The notes under the pieces were generated by a model, which saw nothing but the letters and a program-made list of their open reading frames with translations, had not been told where the DNA came from and ran no database searches. This document shows positions 55,385 through 62,639 of a stretch of 64,000 nucleotides of DNA, piece after piece. The translations under genes were made by a program, and so were the position numbers. Source of the stretch: a virus; IMG/VR virus record IMGVR_UViG_3300045135_002615, positions 124,001-188,000 of that record, one strand, 5' to 3'. Within the stretch, counting starts at the first letter, position 1, and every line of letters starts with the position of its first letter.

Positions 55385-56110
55385 TTAGTTAATGAGTGTT
55401 CCATCATCGTTGTAAACAACGAGGAGGGGGGCACTGACACCATTCACGGTGCGGGTTGTAGCCTTCTTGATCTGACCACTACGAGCTGAGATGTAGAAGG
55501 TGTTAGAGAACTCACTGTACATGCTTGCAAGATCAGCAGGGTCTGCATATGCCGCAACTACGATACCTGCGAGAGCAACCTCATTAAAGTCACCACCCGC
55601 TAGGTCGATCACCGTACCCGCAGGTAGAGTGAACTGCTTGTAGCCTGAGACAATGTTAAGGACTTCAGAAGCATCGGTAAGGGTGTTGCCCTCTCCGATG
55701 CCATTGTTAGCACCAACCTCAGCTACGATAACTGCATTGATGTCAGACTCTGTTAGGCTAAGACCTGACTCCATACGAGCTACAAGAGCAGTACCAATAG
55801 CGTTAGCATTAGCCGCTGACACGGCTTCGCCACCACCACCTGCACCATCATCGGTGAGCTCAAGGGTTGCAAGGATATATGCGGAGATACCCTCGTATTC
55901 AGCAGAGGTGATCTGGTCACCACCAACATTAGCCTCAGTTGCCACTGTCTCGTTGATGTTACGAGAGTGAGCATAAATATACTGAGGACCCTTAGCTACG
56001 GGTGTGAGCGTAGGGTTAGACTGAGTCTTGTGAGGGAAGAGGTCAGTGATCTGAAGAGGGATCACATTCTCGCTAGGAGAGGTTACTCTAGGTGTGCAAA
56101 GAAAAGGCAT
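55385..56110 (-). CDS. Structural paralogue 2, 241 aa
   Basis: Middle member of the triplet. LQITDLFPHKTQSNPTLTP and KGPQYIYA match the N-terminal signature; the end NTFYISARSGQIKKATTRTV and PLLVVYNDDGTLIN matches the C-terminal signature. A Gly-rich stretch (TDDGAGGGGEAV, ~87-98) is unique to this copy. Separated from paralogue 1 by only 14 bases. Confidence 0.75.
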   Translation of the reverse strand: MPFLCTPRVTSPSENVIPLQITDLFPHKTQSNPTLTPVAKGPQYIYAHSRNINETVATEANVGGDQITSAEYEGISAYILATLELTDDGAGGGGEAVSAANANAIGTALVARMESGLSLTESDINAVIVAEVGANNGIGEGNTLTDASEVLNIVSGYKQFTLPAGTVIDLAGGDFNEVALAGIVVAAYADPADLASMYSEFSNTFYISARSGQIKKATTRTVNGVSAPLLVVYNDDGTLIN

Positions 56111-56122
56111 TATGTACTCCTA

Positions 56123-56845
56123 TCAGCCCTGGTAGACAGAGCCATCATTGTTGTAGATGGTCAGTAGGGGGATAGTAGAACGAACACCTGCAAAGAGGTC
56201 ACCGTTCACCTGGTCCCTAACTGAAGTGAGCCCACTCAAGACACCCTCAGAGAAAGAGATCTTCCATGAAGCGTCATTAGGGACGAGGGTACGCATACTA
56301 GATGAGAGCGTACCAGGTGCGATCACTACAGAGAATGCACTATTTAGGTCTTGGATCTCACGACCTGCGGGGACAACGTATTCCTCACCTGAGAGGATAG
56401 CGAGGAGTTCAGCGAGTGAACCAGTTGAGTTGCTTCCAAACTCAACGCCATCGAGATCGGTATCCCCACCAACCGCCGCTGATAGATCATCATTGATGAG
56501 GTCAATTGTGAGTGCGGTACCCGCATAAACGCGATCCATAATAAGACCTACGGCATCACGAGCCTCTTGGAGGGTGAGAGCCGCACCACCATTAGCCTCC
56601 ACATTAGCAAGGAGATATACGAGGAGACCCTTAGACTGACGGCTAGTTACGATTGAGTTGTCAGCAAGGGTAGTAAGGGTAGGTGCGTCAATCCCTGAGA
56701 GACCCGTATTAGGCACACGGACATAGAAAGGACCCTGACCCACAGGGTCATTAACAAGGTTCCTCTGAGAAGCGTTAGGGAACAGGTCAGTGACCTGAAC
56801 TGAACCATTCTGAATCTCTGGGCGAGTAGCAATGATGTATGGCAT
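56123..56845 (-). CDS. Structural paralogue 3, 240 aa
   Basis: First-transcribed member of the triplet. VQVTDLFPNASQRNLVNDPV and GQGPFYVR, then a helical middle with VEANGGAALTLQEARDAVGL, and a closing ASWKISFSEGVLSGLTS and IPLLTIYNNDGSVYQ. Preceded by a promoter element and AAGGAGG. Likely a virion component. Confidence 0.75.
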   Translation of the reverse strand: MPYIIATRPEIQNGSVQVTDLFPNASQRNLVNDPVGQGPFYVRVPNTGLSGIDAPTLTTLADNSIVTSRQSKGLLVYLLANVEANGGAALTLQEARDAVGLIMDRVYAGTALTIDLINDDLSAAVGGDTDLDGVEFGSNSTGSLAELLAILSGEEYVVPAGREIQDLNSAFSVVIAPGTLSSSMRTLVPNDASWKISFSEGVLSGLTSVRDQVNGDLFAGVRSTIPLLTIYNNDGSVYQG

Positions 56846-56886
56846 GTTTGCCTCCTTAAAAGCTGTTGTTCAAAGGAACACCCTCT

Positions 56887-56900
56887 GATAAAACAACTAT
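56887..56900 (-). promoter_or_regulatory. Promoter element of the structural triplet
   Basis: Minus strand ATAGTTGTTTTATC, close to the AGTTCYTTTATA motif. A TCCTT/AAGGA pairing further down could partly cover the RBS of the gene at 56845. Confidence 0.55.
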
Positions 56901-56914
56901 TAAGGTAGGCTACC

Positions 56915-57631
56915 TTACCCTCGATTAACTACAGAACACCTAATCGTGAACTGAGGTGTCCCATCGAGCCCCCCAATGAAAAACTCAGGAACGGCAGAAC
57001 CTGTCAATGCTACTTGTTTACCAGGCTTGACCACTGTCGGGGACATACCTGGAGCAAAGCTCACAAGCAAGTCATCTGCGGCATCGAGATTTTCAATGCT
57101 CACTGTCTGACTGAAGTGTGGAAGATGTAGGTTCACGGCATCTTGACTTAGGTAATCAGGGAGAGAGGTACCCATGTTTACAGAGTTGCCTGTACAAGAG
57201 AACACGGGTGATGTCACACCGAAGAAGTCATGGGGGACTACTGCAACAATAGGACCTAAGTCGGTGAACTGAGCAATGCCCTTCATCTTCCCTCGTATAC
57301 GAATAAAGCAGATTTGATCATCTGTGGGGATGCGGGCTACTGCGGGGTTGACAGGAGCTTGTGCATATTCATCTAGGTCGAAGATAAACCTAGTCTGATT
57401 GCGATGGCTCTCTTCTACATGCCTCCCTGACCTTACAATGAAGTTAGACCTGAAGGTGTAGTCATATCGAACCTCAAACATCTTAACGGGTCCTGATATG
57501 GCATGGTTGATATTAGAAGCGGCGTACACCTCAATATATTCCATACCTCTCAAGTTCTCATTAGGGAGGCTCATATCAATGAGTCCTTTTGACCTGTAGT
57601 TCAGGCTAGGTATTAGTCTTCCTCTAGACAT
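56915..57631 (-). CDS. Putative virion protein, 238 aa
   Basis: Beta-rich protein with a conserved-looking start (MSRGRLIPSLNYRSKGLIDM). FEVRYDYTFRSNFIVRSGRH and TRFIFDLDEYAQAPVN are followed by DQICFIRIRGKMKG and a C-terminal sandwich (VALTGSAVPEFFIGG, TPQFTIRCSVVN). The series of short strands and exposed loops fits a tail, baseplate or decoration protein. Starts within a TAATG overlap of the upstream gene. Confidence 0.7.
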   Translation of the reverse strand: MSRGRLIPSLNYRSKGLIDMSLPNENLRGMEYIEVYAASNINHAISGPVKMFEVRYDYTFRSNFIVRSGRHVEESHRNQTRFIFDLDEYAQAPVNPAVARIPTDDQICFIRIRGKMKGIAQFTDLGPIVAVVPHDFFGVTSPVFSCTGNSVNMGTSLPDYLSQDAVNLHLPHFSQTVSIENLDAADDLLVSFAPGMSPTVVKPGKQVALTGSAVPEFFIGGLDGTPQFTIRCSVVNRG

Positions 57632-58017
57632 TACTTACTCGCTTTCTCTTTGGCTACCATAGCGTCATACGATTGGGTGTTCTTGCCCTTAGAGGCAGCT
57701 AGTGATCTAGCCTCTGACCATGAATCCACTCTCTCACCGTCTACGTTAGGGGCTAGAGTTACGTTGGGCTGATCTCGCTTCATCTCATTTTGGCGAGCAT
57801 CTAGCCTTTCGTTCTTCTTCTTCATCTGATTTTTGATACGCTCATTCTTACCCGCCCAACCATCTCCCTTAAGGATGAAGTTGGTTGTGGGCTTCCACAC
57901 ACGATCATTTAGGGCAGAACAACTAGTACAAGGCTTTTGTTTATCATATTCTGACATTGGCACATTGAGCTGATAATCAAGGTCGCAGTTGCTACAATGG
58001 TATGAGTAGAAAGGCAT
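57631..58017 (-). CDS. FmdB-like zinc-ribbon protein, 128 aa
   Basis: MPFYSYHCSNCDLDYQLNVP and KPCTSCSALNDRVWKP form an FmdB-type zinc ribbon (CxxC...CxxC). The remainder is a charged helix (KNERIKNQMKKKNERLDARQ) and a basic tail. Start at 58017 (TTGGAGCC upstream); the frame extends five codons further. Same architecture as the protein at 38528, which also sits beside structural genes. Confidence 0.8.
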   Translation of the reverse strand: MPFYSYHCSNCDLDYQLNVPMSEYDKQKPCTSCSALNDRVWKPTTNFILKGDGWAGKNERIKNQMKKKNERLDARQNEMKRDQPNVTLAPNVDGERVDSWSEARSLAASKGKNTQSYDAMVAKEKASK

Positions 58018-58021
58018 GGTC

Positions 58022-58396
58022 TTAGGCTCCAAAGAAATCTCTCAGTACAGCATAGGCGTGTTTACACACCTTATGCGTACCTTCGGGGTCTTTCGTTTCA
58101 GGTTTTTGTGCAGTCCCCTGCATCTTACCAAATAGGTAATCACCTTGTACCGCGTGATACTCAGGACCTTGATACACCCAATACTTACAAGTGCATGATA
58201 GATGGAGATCAGGGTCTTTCTTATCACCTTGAGCTTGGATGGTAACCTCATAGTCCCCAACTTTGAAGGTCAACGGCTCTTCATACGCTTTGTGGTAAAA
58301 GTCGTTGACCACAGTTTCTATGGACTTCGCCTTCTCAGGAATGTCCTTATCAAGAGACTTGAGTATCTCTTTTAGAATCGCGGCTCTTCTGTCCAT
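58022..58396 (-). CDS. SWIM-type zinc-finger protein, 124 aa
   Basis: LSCTCKYWVYQGPEYHA ... THKVCKHAYAVLRDFF gives CxC...CxH, the SWIM zinc signature, with an insertion between the halves. Such modules bind nucleic acid or protein, and SWIM fingers occur in several phage head/tail-region proteins of unknown role. The N-terminal ~50 residues are helical. RBS GAGGGC is in the 3' arm of a 6-bp hairpin. Confidence 0.75.
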   Translation of the reverse strand: MDRRAAILKEILKSLDKDIPEKAKSIETVVNDFYHKAYEEPLTFKVGDYEVTIQAQGDKKDPDLHLSCTCKYWVYQGPEYHAVQGDYLFGKMQGTAQKPETKDPEGTHKVCKHAYAVLRDFFGA

Positions 58397-58404
58397 GTGT
58401 TACA

Positions 58405-58449
58405 GCCCTCACGTTCGTTGTCCGAGGGCGGAGCACTATAAACAGAGTA
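58405..58449 (-). promoter_or_regulatory. Promoter element and RBS hairpin
   Basis: Minus strand TACTCTGTTTATAGT (58449-58435), then GCCCTC/GAGGGC pairing (58424-58429 with 58405-58410, loop 13). The 3' arm carries the RBS of the gene at 58396. Confidence 0.5.
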
Positions 58450-59055
58450 TTAGTCTTGGGGCTCTGAGTCGAGAACTAGATTATCCCAGTTCACTCGGAG
58501 TACATACTCTAGAACCAACTCTTGACGGTTCTTTATGTCTAACCGAACACCCGTGAACTTGATCTCAAAATCCTCGATGATCTCAAAATCCTCGATGTCT
58601 TCGCGTATGAAGAAACCTTCGGGGAGAGACTCTTCCTCGATCCAAAAAACAGGATCCGTAATCTGAGTGATCTCCATAACACCTAAAGAGCTCCGATTGA
58701 CCGCACGAGTAAGCATCTCCATGAAGCTCTTGCGGAAAGTACTCATGTTCTTAGGCAATAAGAAGCTGTTTTGCAACTCCATACTAGGGTGAACTCTACG
58801 GAGATCTGAAAAGAAACCCCTGCCAAGAACTACTCGACCTTTGAACAACATACCCACAGGAGCGGGGATAGTATTTAAAGGCGTGCCCTCCATGCCCCAC
58901 ACTCGAAGGTGCCCGTCAATGTCACGGATATGGTCAAGGGGGTCTGACATGGCGATCTCTTCTTTGACAGTTTCTACGAGTAAGTTGAATACGGACTTGC
59001 TCGCTCTCCCCTCGCTCCCCGGAAAGGATAGGGATAAAATCGTGTTGTCGTTCAT
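58450..59055 (-). CDS. Virion paralogue pair, member A, 201 aa
   Basis: Related to the adjacent upstream gene: both have a 'FKG.V.L...FFSDL' region, a run of basic helix and 'ITDPVFWIEEESLPEGFFI' (IIDPEDWVYLPRGYYL in the other), then a strand ladder ending in a VLRVNWDNL-type segment. An 18-base tandem duplication near 58561-58597 (IEDFEI twice) lengthens the strand region. No family recognised; the structural setting suggests a tail or baseplate role. Confidence 0.72.
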   Translation of the reverse strand: MNDNTILSLSFPGSEGRASKSVFNLLVETVKEEIAMSDPLDHIRDIDGHLRVWGMEGTPLNTIPAPVGMLFKGRVVLGRGFFSDLRRVHPSMELQNSFLLPKNMSTFRKSFMEMLTRAVNRSSLGVMEITQITDPVFWIEEESLPEGFFIREDIEDFEIIEDFEIKFTGVRLDIKNRQELVLEYVLRVNWDNLVLDSEPQD

Positions 59056-59056
59056 A

Positions 59057-59629
59057 TTAACCTCTGATTGGGAGATCTCTCCACATTGAAGAGATAGTAA
59101 GGTGAACAGTCAGTTGACCATCCTCTGAGACCATAAGATCATTAATAAATAAATCAAACTCTGTGGTCAGGTCAAAACGGGCTGCCATAGGGTCAAGATA
59201 GTATCCTCTAGGGAGGTACACCCAATCTTCGGGGTCAATAATCTCAGGTGTTGTGGTCAAAGGAAAGTAGTCCTCCTTCAGCACTTGATCATTGAGTCGG
59301 TCAATCAGGTTCTTCTTAAAGTTCTCAGACCTCTTAACACCCCGAAGGACAAAGAGCACCGCTAACTTCTTTAACCATGTTGGCTTGAAACTATCAAATA
59401 TGTCTGCGTCCAGAGTCACAGAACCCTGTAAACGAACACCCGTGGTGATCGGAAGCACCTCACCCTCAATGCTGACGGGTTCCGTCAACCTAGAAGTACA
59501 CTTGAACTGCTCTTTGTTCTCTACGATAGCACCCCTCAACCCTTGAAAGAAAAGTCGTGAGAGGATGGTCGATGTCTTGTTGATTGGTTTTGTATAGGTC
59601 TTGGTTCTTGGTTGAGCCATAGTAGTCAT
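59057..59629 (-). CDS. Virion paralogue pair, member B, 190 aa
   Basis: Partner of member A, separated by one base. Basic start (MTTMAQPRTKTYTKPINKTS), SVTLDADIFDSFKPTWLKKL, LIDRLNDQVLKEDYFP, and DPEDWVYLPRGYYLDP, then LTVHLTISSMWRDL. AAAAGGAG precedes the ATG; a 10-bp GTGTGTTTTT/AAAAACACAC hairpin lies just upstream (59650-59678). Confidence 0.72.
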   Translation of the reverse strand: MTTMAQPRTKTYTKPINKTSTILSRLFFQGLRGAIVENKEQFKCTSRLTEPVSIEGEVLPITTGVRLQGSVTLDADIFDSFKPTWLKKLAVLFVLRGVKRSENFKKNLIDRLNDQVLKEDYFPLTTTPEIIDPEDWVYLPRGYYLDPMAARFDLTTEFDLFINDLMVSEDGQLTVHLTISSMWRDLPIRG

Positions 59630-59649
59630 ATGTAAGTTCTCCTTTTTTT

Positions 59650-59705
59650 GTGTGTTTTTATTATAGAAAAAAACACACCCCCCACGGACATTTATTTATA
59701 TAACC
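59650..59705. promoter_or_regulatory. Divergent control region with hairpin and promoter-like element
   Basis: GTGTGTTTTT (59650-59659) pairs with AAAAACACAC (59669-59678). Plus-strand CATTTATTTATATAACC (59689-59705) resembles the phage promoter core ahead of the gene at 59736. Confidence 0.4.
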
Positions 59706-59735
59706 ATAAGGCTGTAGTAGATAAGGAGAAAGAAT

Positions 59736-60017
59736 ATGAGACTACAAGATGTTATGTTAGTAAAGGTGAATGAGCCCCGCTGGTGGGGGCTTGGGGTGAT
59801 CGGCAAAGAGAAACTCTCCCATAAGGGGAATTACATCGCTCAGGTCGTAACACACGACAATGGCGATGTATATTTCGCACCAGAGCCAGGTAAGGGCGAG
59901 GGGTTCAACCTCGCCATGGCTAATTTGGAGAGACAAGCAAAGGAGGTCACGGGTAAGAAAGCCCGGGCTCTCCAGTATCTGATTGCCCAAGTGGGTTATG
60001 ATAAGCCCCTCGCATAA
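59736..60017 (+). CDS. Hypothetical protein, 93 aa
   Basis: AAGGAGA 8 bases before the ATG. Small alpha/beta protein (RLQDVMLVKVNEPRWWGLGV; YIAQVVTHDNGDVYFAPEPG; helical end NLERQAKEVTGKKARALQYL). No family recognised. Ends just before a strong terminator; converges with nrdB. Confidence 0.7.
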   Translation: MRLQDVMLVKVNEPRWWGLGVIGKEKLSHKGNYIAQVVTHDNGDVYFAPEPGKGEGFNLAMANLERQAKEVTGKKARALQYLIAQVGYDKPLA

Positions 60018-60022
60018 ACGAC

Positions 60023-60068
60023 AAAGGGGAGGGGATCACGCTCTGTGATCCCCTCCCCTTTTTTTTTT
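60023..60068. terminator. Strong terminator between 59736 gene and nrdB
   Basis: A perfect 17-bp stem (60023-60039 with 60045-60061, loop 5) followed by a T run. Best in the plus direction; also separates the convergent nrdB gene. Confidence 0.94.
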
Positions 60069-60084
60069 GCCCGAAAATCAGAGA

Positions 60085-61077
60085 TTAGGCGAGTTCTTCA
60101 GATTTGGAGTCGATCTTAGACCAATCAAGATCGCCAACTAGACCCTTTGCATTGTAGTCAACCACCACGCCTTCAAAGAAGTTTTTGAAAGAGTCACCTG
60201 AGACAATCCAATCCAACCAAGGAAGTGGGTTGGTCTTCTGTTTGAAGATAGGCTTGAGACCTAATTGGAGGAGTCGGCGGTCAGCTAAGTAACGGATATA
60301 GGTCTTGACCTCATCTTCGGTCAACCCTTCCATGTCACCTTGCTCAAACATGAGAGACACAAGGGCATCCTCAAGCTCTACAGCCTTTGTATAGTTTTCA
60401 TAGATATAGCTCTTGAGCTTATCGGTCACTACACGAGGGTGCTCTTCACAATAGGTACGGAATAGCTTGGTCATCCCGTCAACGTGACTGCTCTCATCTT
60501 TGATTGACCATTCAACGATCTCGCACATACCCTTCATCTTACCAAAGCGTTGGAAGTTGAGGAGCATAACGAAAGCGGAGAATAAACTCATCCCCTCGTT
60601 GCACACGGAACGAGCAAGCTCAAACGCTAGATGTGTTGTACGACCTAAGCCTTCGGGGGCATTGGTCATAAACTCAATCTTCTCACGCATCTCGTTGTAG
60701 TCAAGGAATGACGAATATTCCTTCTCAGGAAGTCCGAGCGTATCATTGAGAAGTGCATATGCTCGCTGATGTGTACCTTCACGATTGGCGAAGGAGAGGA
60801 GCATATTGCGTATCTCATTGTTCTTGAACGCGGGGATGAATACATCACAATAGTTCCCTCCTACGGCGACATCAGATTGGGTAAAGATGCGGAGAATTTG
60901 AGTTACAAAGTCCTTCTCCTTTTGAGTCATGGCTCCACCCTTCCACTGACTCACATCTTCTTGTAGCTTAGCCTCCCATGTACCCCAATGGATCTTCTCG
61001 TGATCCTCCGCAGCGTTCATTGCCCAAGGGTATTGGAAAGGCTTATAGGTTGTGCTTGGATTCAACAGTCCCGACAT
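60085..61077 (-). CDS. nrdB-like: Ribonucleotide reductase class I small (beta) subunit
   Basis: 330 aa. Supplies the tyrosyl radical for reduction of ribonucleotides to deoxyribonucleotides. Diiron ligands visible: Asp69 (IFTQSD), Glu100 and His103 (REGTH), Glu in CNEGM, and Glu and His in KDESSH. Radical Tyr107 in EGTHQRAY keeps the canonical E-x6-Y spacing. The large subunit is not in this window. TGAGGT RBS; the leader contains a GACCCGC/GCGGGTC hairpin (61101-61121) upstream of the RBS. Confidence 0.95.
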   Translation of the reverse strand: MSGLLNPSTTYKPFQYPWAMNAAEDHEKIHWGTWEAKLQEDVSQWKGGAMTQKEKDFVTQILRIFTQSDVAVGGNYCDVFIPAFKNNEIRNMLLSFANREGTHQRAYALLNDTLGLPEKEYSSFLDYNEMREKIEFMTNAPEGLGRTTHLAFELARSVCNEGMSLFSAFVMLLNFQRFGKMKGMCEIVEWSIKDESSHVDGMTKLFRTYCEEHPRVVTDKLKSYIYENYTKAVELEDALVSLMFEQGDMEGLTEDEVKTYIRYLADRRLLQLGLKPIFKQKTNPLPWLDWIVSGDSFKNFFEGVVVDYNAKGLVGDLDWSKIDSKSEELA

Positions 61078-61135
61078 GATATGTACCTCATTAAATGCTA
61101 GACCCGCACAAGAAGCGGGTCGTTATTTGGAAGAT

Positions 61136-61153
61136 AAAAACCCCTCAAGGGGT
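61136..61153 (-). terminator. Terminator after the 61154 gene
   Basis: On the minus strand AACCCC TTGA GGGG followed by T5. The hairpin begins at the stop codon of the 147-aa gene and separates it from the nrdB leader. Confidence 0.75.
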
Positions 61154-61597
61154 TCAGTGTGTCTTTGATAAAAGACCTATATGGTTCATGAGCTTCTTTA
61201 CAGAATTTTCTACGTTACCAAGATCAACCTCTCCCTCTGTGGCTATAACCTTCTCTTTGCCTAAAGCCATGATGGTTCTGGTTGTGGGGTCAAACTTCAA
61301 ACGATACCCCTGCGAGGGAATGCTGACCGTGAAATCCTCTTTTAGCTCAACTTCAAGACCATAAGCATCTTTCAAGACCCTCACTGACCTTAAGGCAAAA
61401 GAGCGGGTTACAAAAGCCATCACTTTGAAGTCTGATAGGGCACCTTCAACACCTTGAGCGTACTCTACCATCACATCTTTTGAGACCTCTAACCTTCTAG
61501 AGTACTCGTCCAAGGTGATCCGACCCTCTCTAAAAGCACCCCATGTCTCTTCAATCTCTTTTAAAGTCAGCTTGACTAACTCATCATATGGTTTCAT
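61154..61597 (-). CDS. Hypothetical protein, 147 aa
   Basis: Not recognised. Helical N-terminal half (LVKLTLKEIEETWGAFREGR; EYSRRLEVSKDVMVEYAQGV), then strands (VELKEDFTVSIPSQGYRLKF, ...TIMALGKEKVIA). Monocistronic: own hairpin leader and own terminator. Its RBS is buried in the longest inverted repeat of the window. Confidence 0.72.
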   Translation of the reverse strand: MKPYDELVKLTLKEIEETWGAFREGRITLDEYSRRLEVSKDVMVEYAQGVEGALSDFKVMAFVTRSFALRSVRVLKDAYGLEVELKEDFTVSIPSQGYRLKFDPTTRTIMALGKEKVIATEGEVDLGNVENSVKKLMNHIGLLSKTH

Positions 61598-61604
61598 TCT
61601 TTAT

Positions 61605-61655
61605 TCTCCTATCTGTGGTTCCACTCACATTATGTGAAGAACCACAGATAGGAGA
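61605..61655 (-). promoter_or_regulatory. 17-bp inverted repeat burying the RBS
   Basis: TCTCCTATCTGTGGTTC (61605-61621) pairs perfectly with 61639-61655. The 17-base loop contains a further TCACA/TGTGA hairpin. In the transcript the 3' arm ends GATAGGAGA, the ribosome-binding site of the gene starting at 61597. Minus-strand GGGTATAGC lies at the 5' base. Confidence 0.7.
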
Positions 61656-61666
61656 GAAGCTATACC

Positions 61667-62545
61667 CTACCCTCTATTGTAATTGTAAAGAGGGCTCTCT
61701 TGTTCTGAATGAACCTCACGCAAATCGCTTCTGAGTTCAGCCAAGAGTCCCCTGATGTTCTTACTCCGTATATCACTGAATAAGTCACCCTCATAGGTTG
61801 CTTGTAAGGCGAAACTTAGATCGTGATAGACATAGAAAGTATATTGACCATCAGCAGCATCACTGAAGAGGAGCTTTGTACTACCGTGACTATGCTCAAC
61901 ATCTAGAATGACGGGGTGCTTGTCATATGTGCGTACATTGAACTCATTAAACACGTCATTGATCTGCGAACGCCATGCATCAAACTCTTTTGAACCTCTT
62001 CCGAAGGCGGAGAAGGTTTGATCTAATCTCTTATTACCCCATAGAGACATCCTCCATGAAGCTAACCACCATAACAACATAGTTATCACGGGCAACCACT
62101 CCCACCAAGGTCCACCTGCGGTCTTTCCTTTTGAGAATGGGAGGAGAATGACCTTAAGGGGGTACGACAATACCTTTAGCACCAATTTGATGAGATAATA
62201 GGTAACAATGATGGGGGTCGGGAGGACAAAAGGATTAGCGGTCTTACCCATAACTTCTGAAGGCAAGACTCCCTTCTTATATGCATCTAGACAGATGTCC
62301 ACTTGCTCCTTATATCCATACTTCTCCATGTACATCTCAAACTTCATGAAGTAGGGTGTGTTAGAGACCCTCTTATATTGAGAGGCTGCCCTCACAGCGT
62401 CATCGTAGCTCTTGAGAGACACCTCTTTTAGGATGACATCGGACACCTCTTTTGACCTGTAGATCTTAGGCACATACTTGTCTAAGAGTTCCTCAACTTT
62501 ACGAGAGATCATACTCTTCTCTGCGGCTGTCAGTCTTCTGCTCAT
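61667..62545 (-). CDS. Membrane-associated protein, 292 aa
   Basis: Helical soluble N-terminal third (RKVEELLDKYVPKIYRSKEV), then two hydrophobic stretches (TPIIVTYYLIKLVLKVLSYP and LKVILLPF, ~109-138; WLPVITMLLWWLASWRMSLW, ~149-168). A soluble C-terminal domain has a His cluster (VEHSHGSTKLLFSD) and VYHDLSFALQ. 'GKTANPF' and 'KGKTAGG' echo the Lys-Thr-Ala tags of the paralogues at 23.7-26.7 kb. Could be another ejected or membrane-acting protein. GGAGGAG RBS. Confidence 0.7.
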   Translation of the reverse strand: MSRRLTAAEKSMISRKVEELLDKYVPKIYRSKEVSDVILKEVSLKSYDDAVRAASQYKRVSNTPYFMKFEMYMEKYGYKEQVDICLDAYKKGVLPSEVMGKTANPFVLPTPIIVTYYLIKLVLKVLSYPLKVILLPFSKGKTAGGPWWEWLPVITMLLWWLASWRMSLWGNKRLDQTFSAFGRGSKEFDAWRSQINDVFNEFNVRTYDKHPVILDVEHSHGSTKLLFSDAADGQYTFYVYHDLSFALQATYEGDLFSDIRSKNIRGLLAELRSDLREVHSEQESPLYNYNRG

Positions 62546-62584
62546 AACTACTCCTCCATAAATGTTTTTTATTTCGAGAGAGTA

Positions 62585-62605
62585 GCCTAATAAAAGCTTT
62601 ATTAT
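62585..62605 (-). promoter_or_regulatory. Promoter-like element for the 292-aa gene
   Basis: Minus strand GATAATAAAGCTTTTATTAG contains a TTTTATTA core ~50 bases before the ATG at 62545. The rest of the 94-base divergent gap is A+T-rich. Confidence 0.4.
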
Positions 62606-62639
62606 CTTTTTTTTAGCGAACCACTACCGAGGAGCGTCT

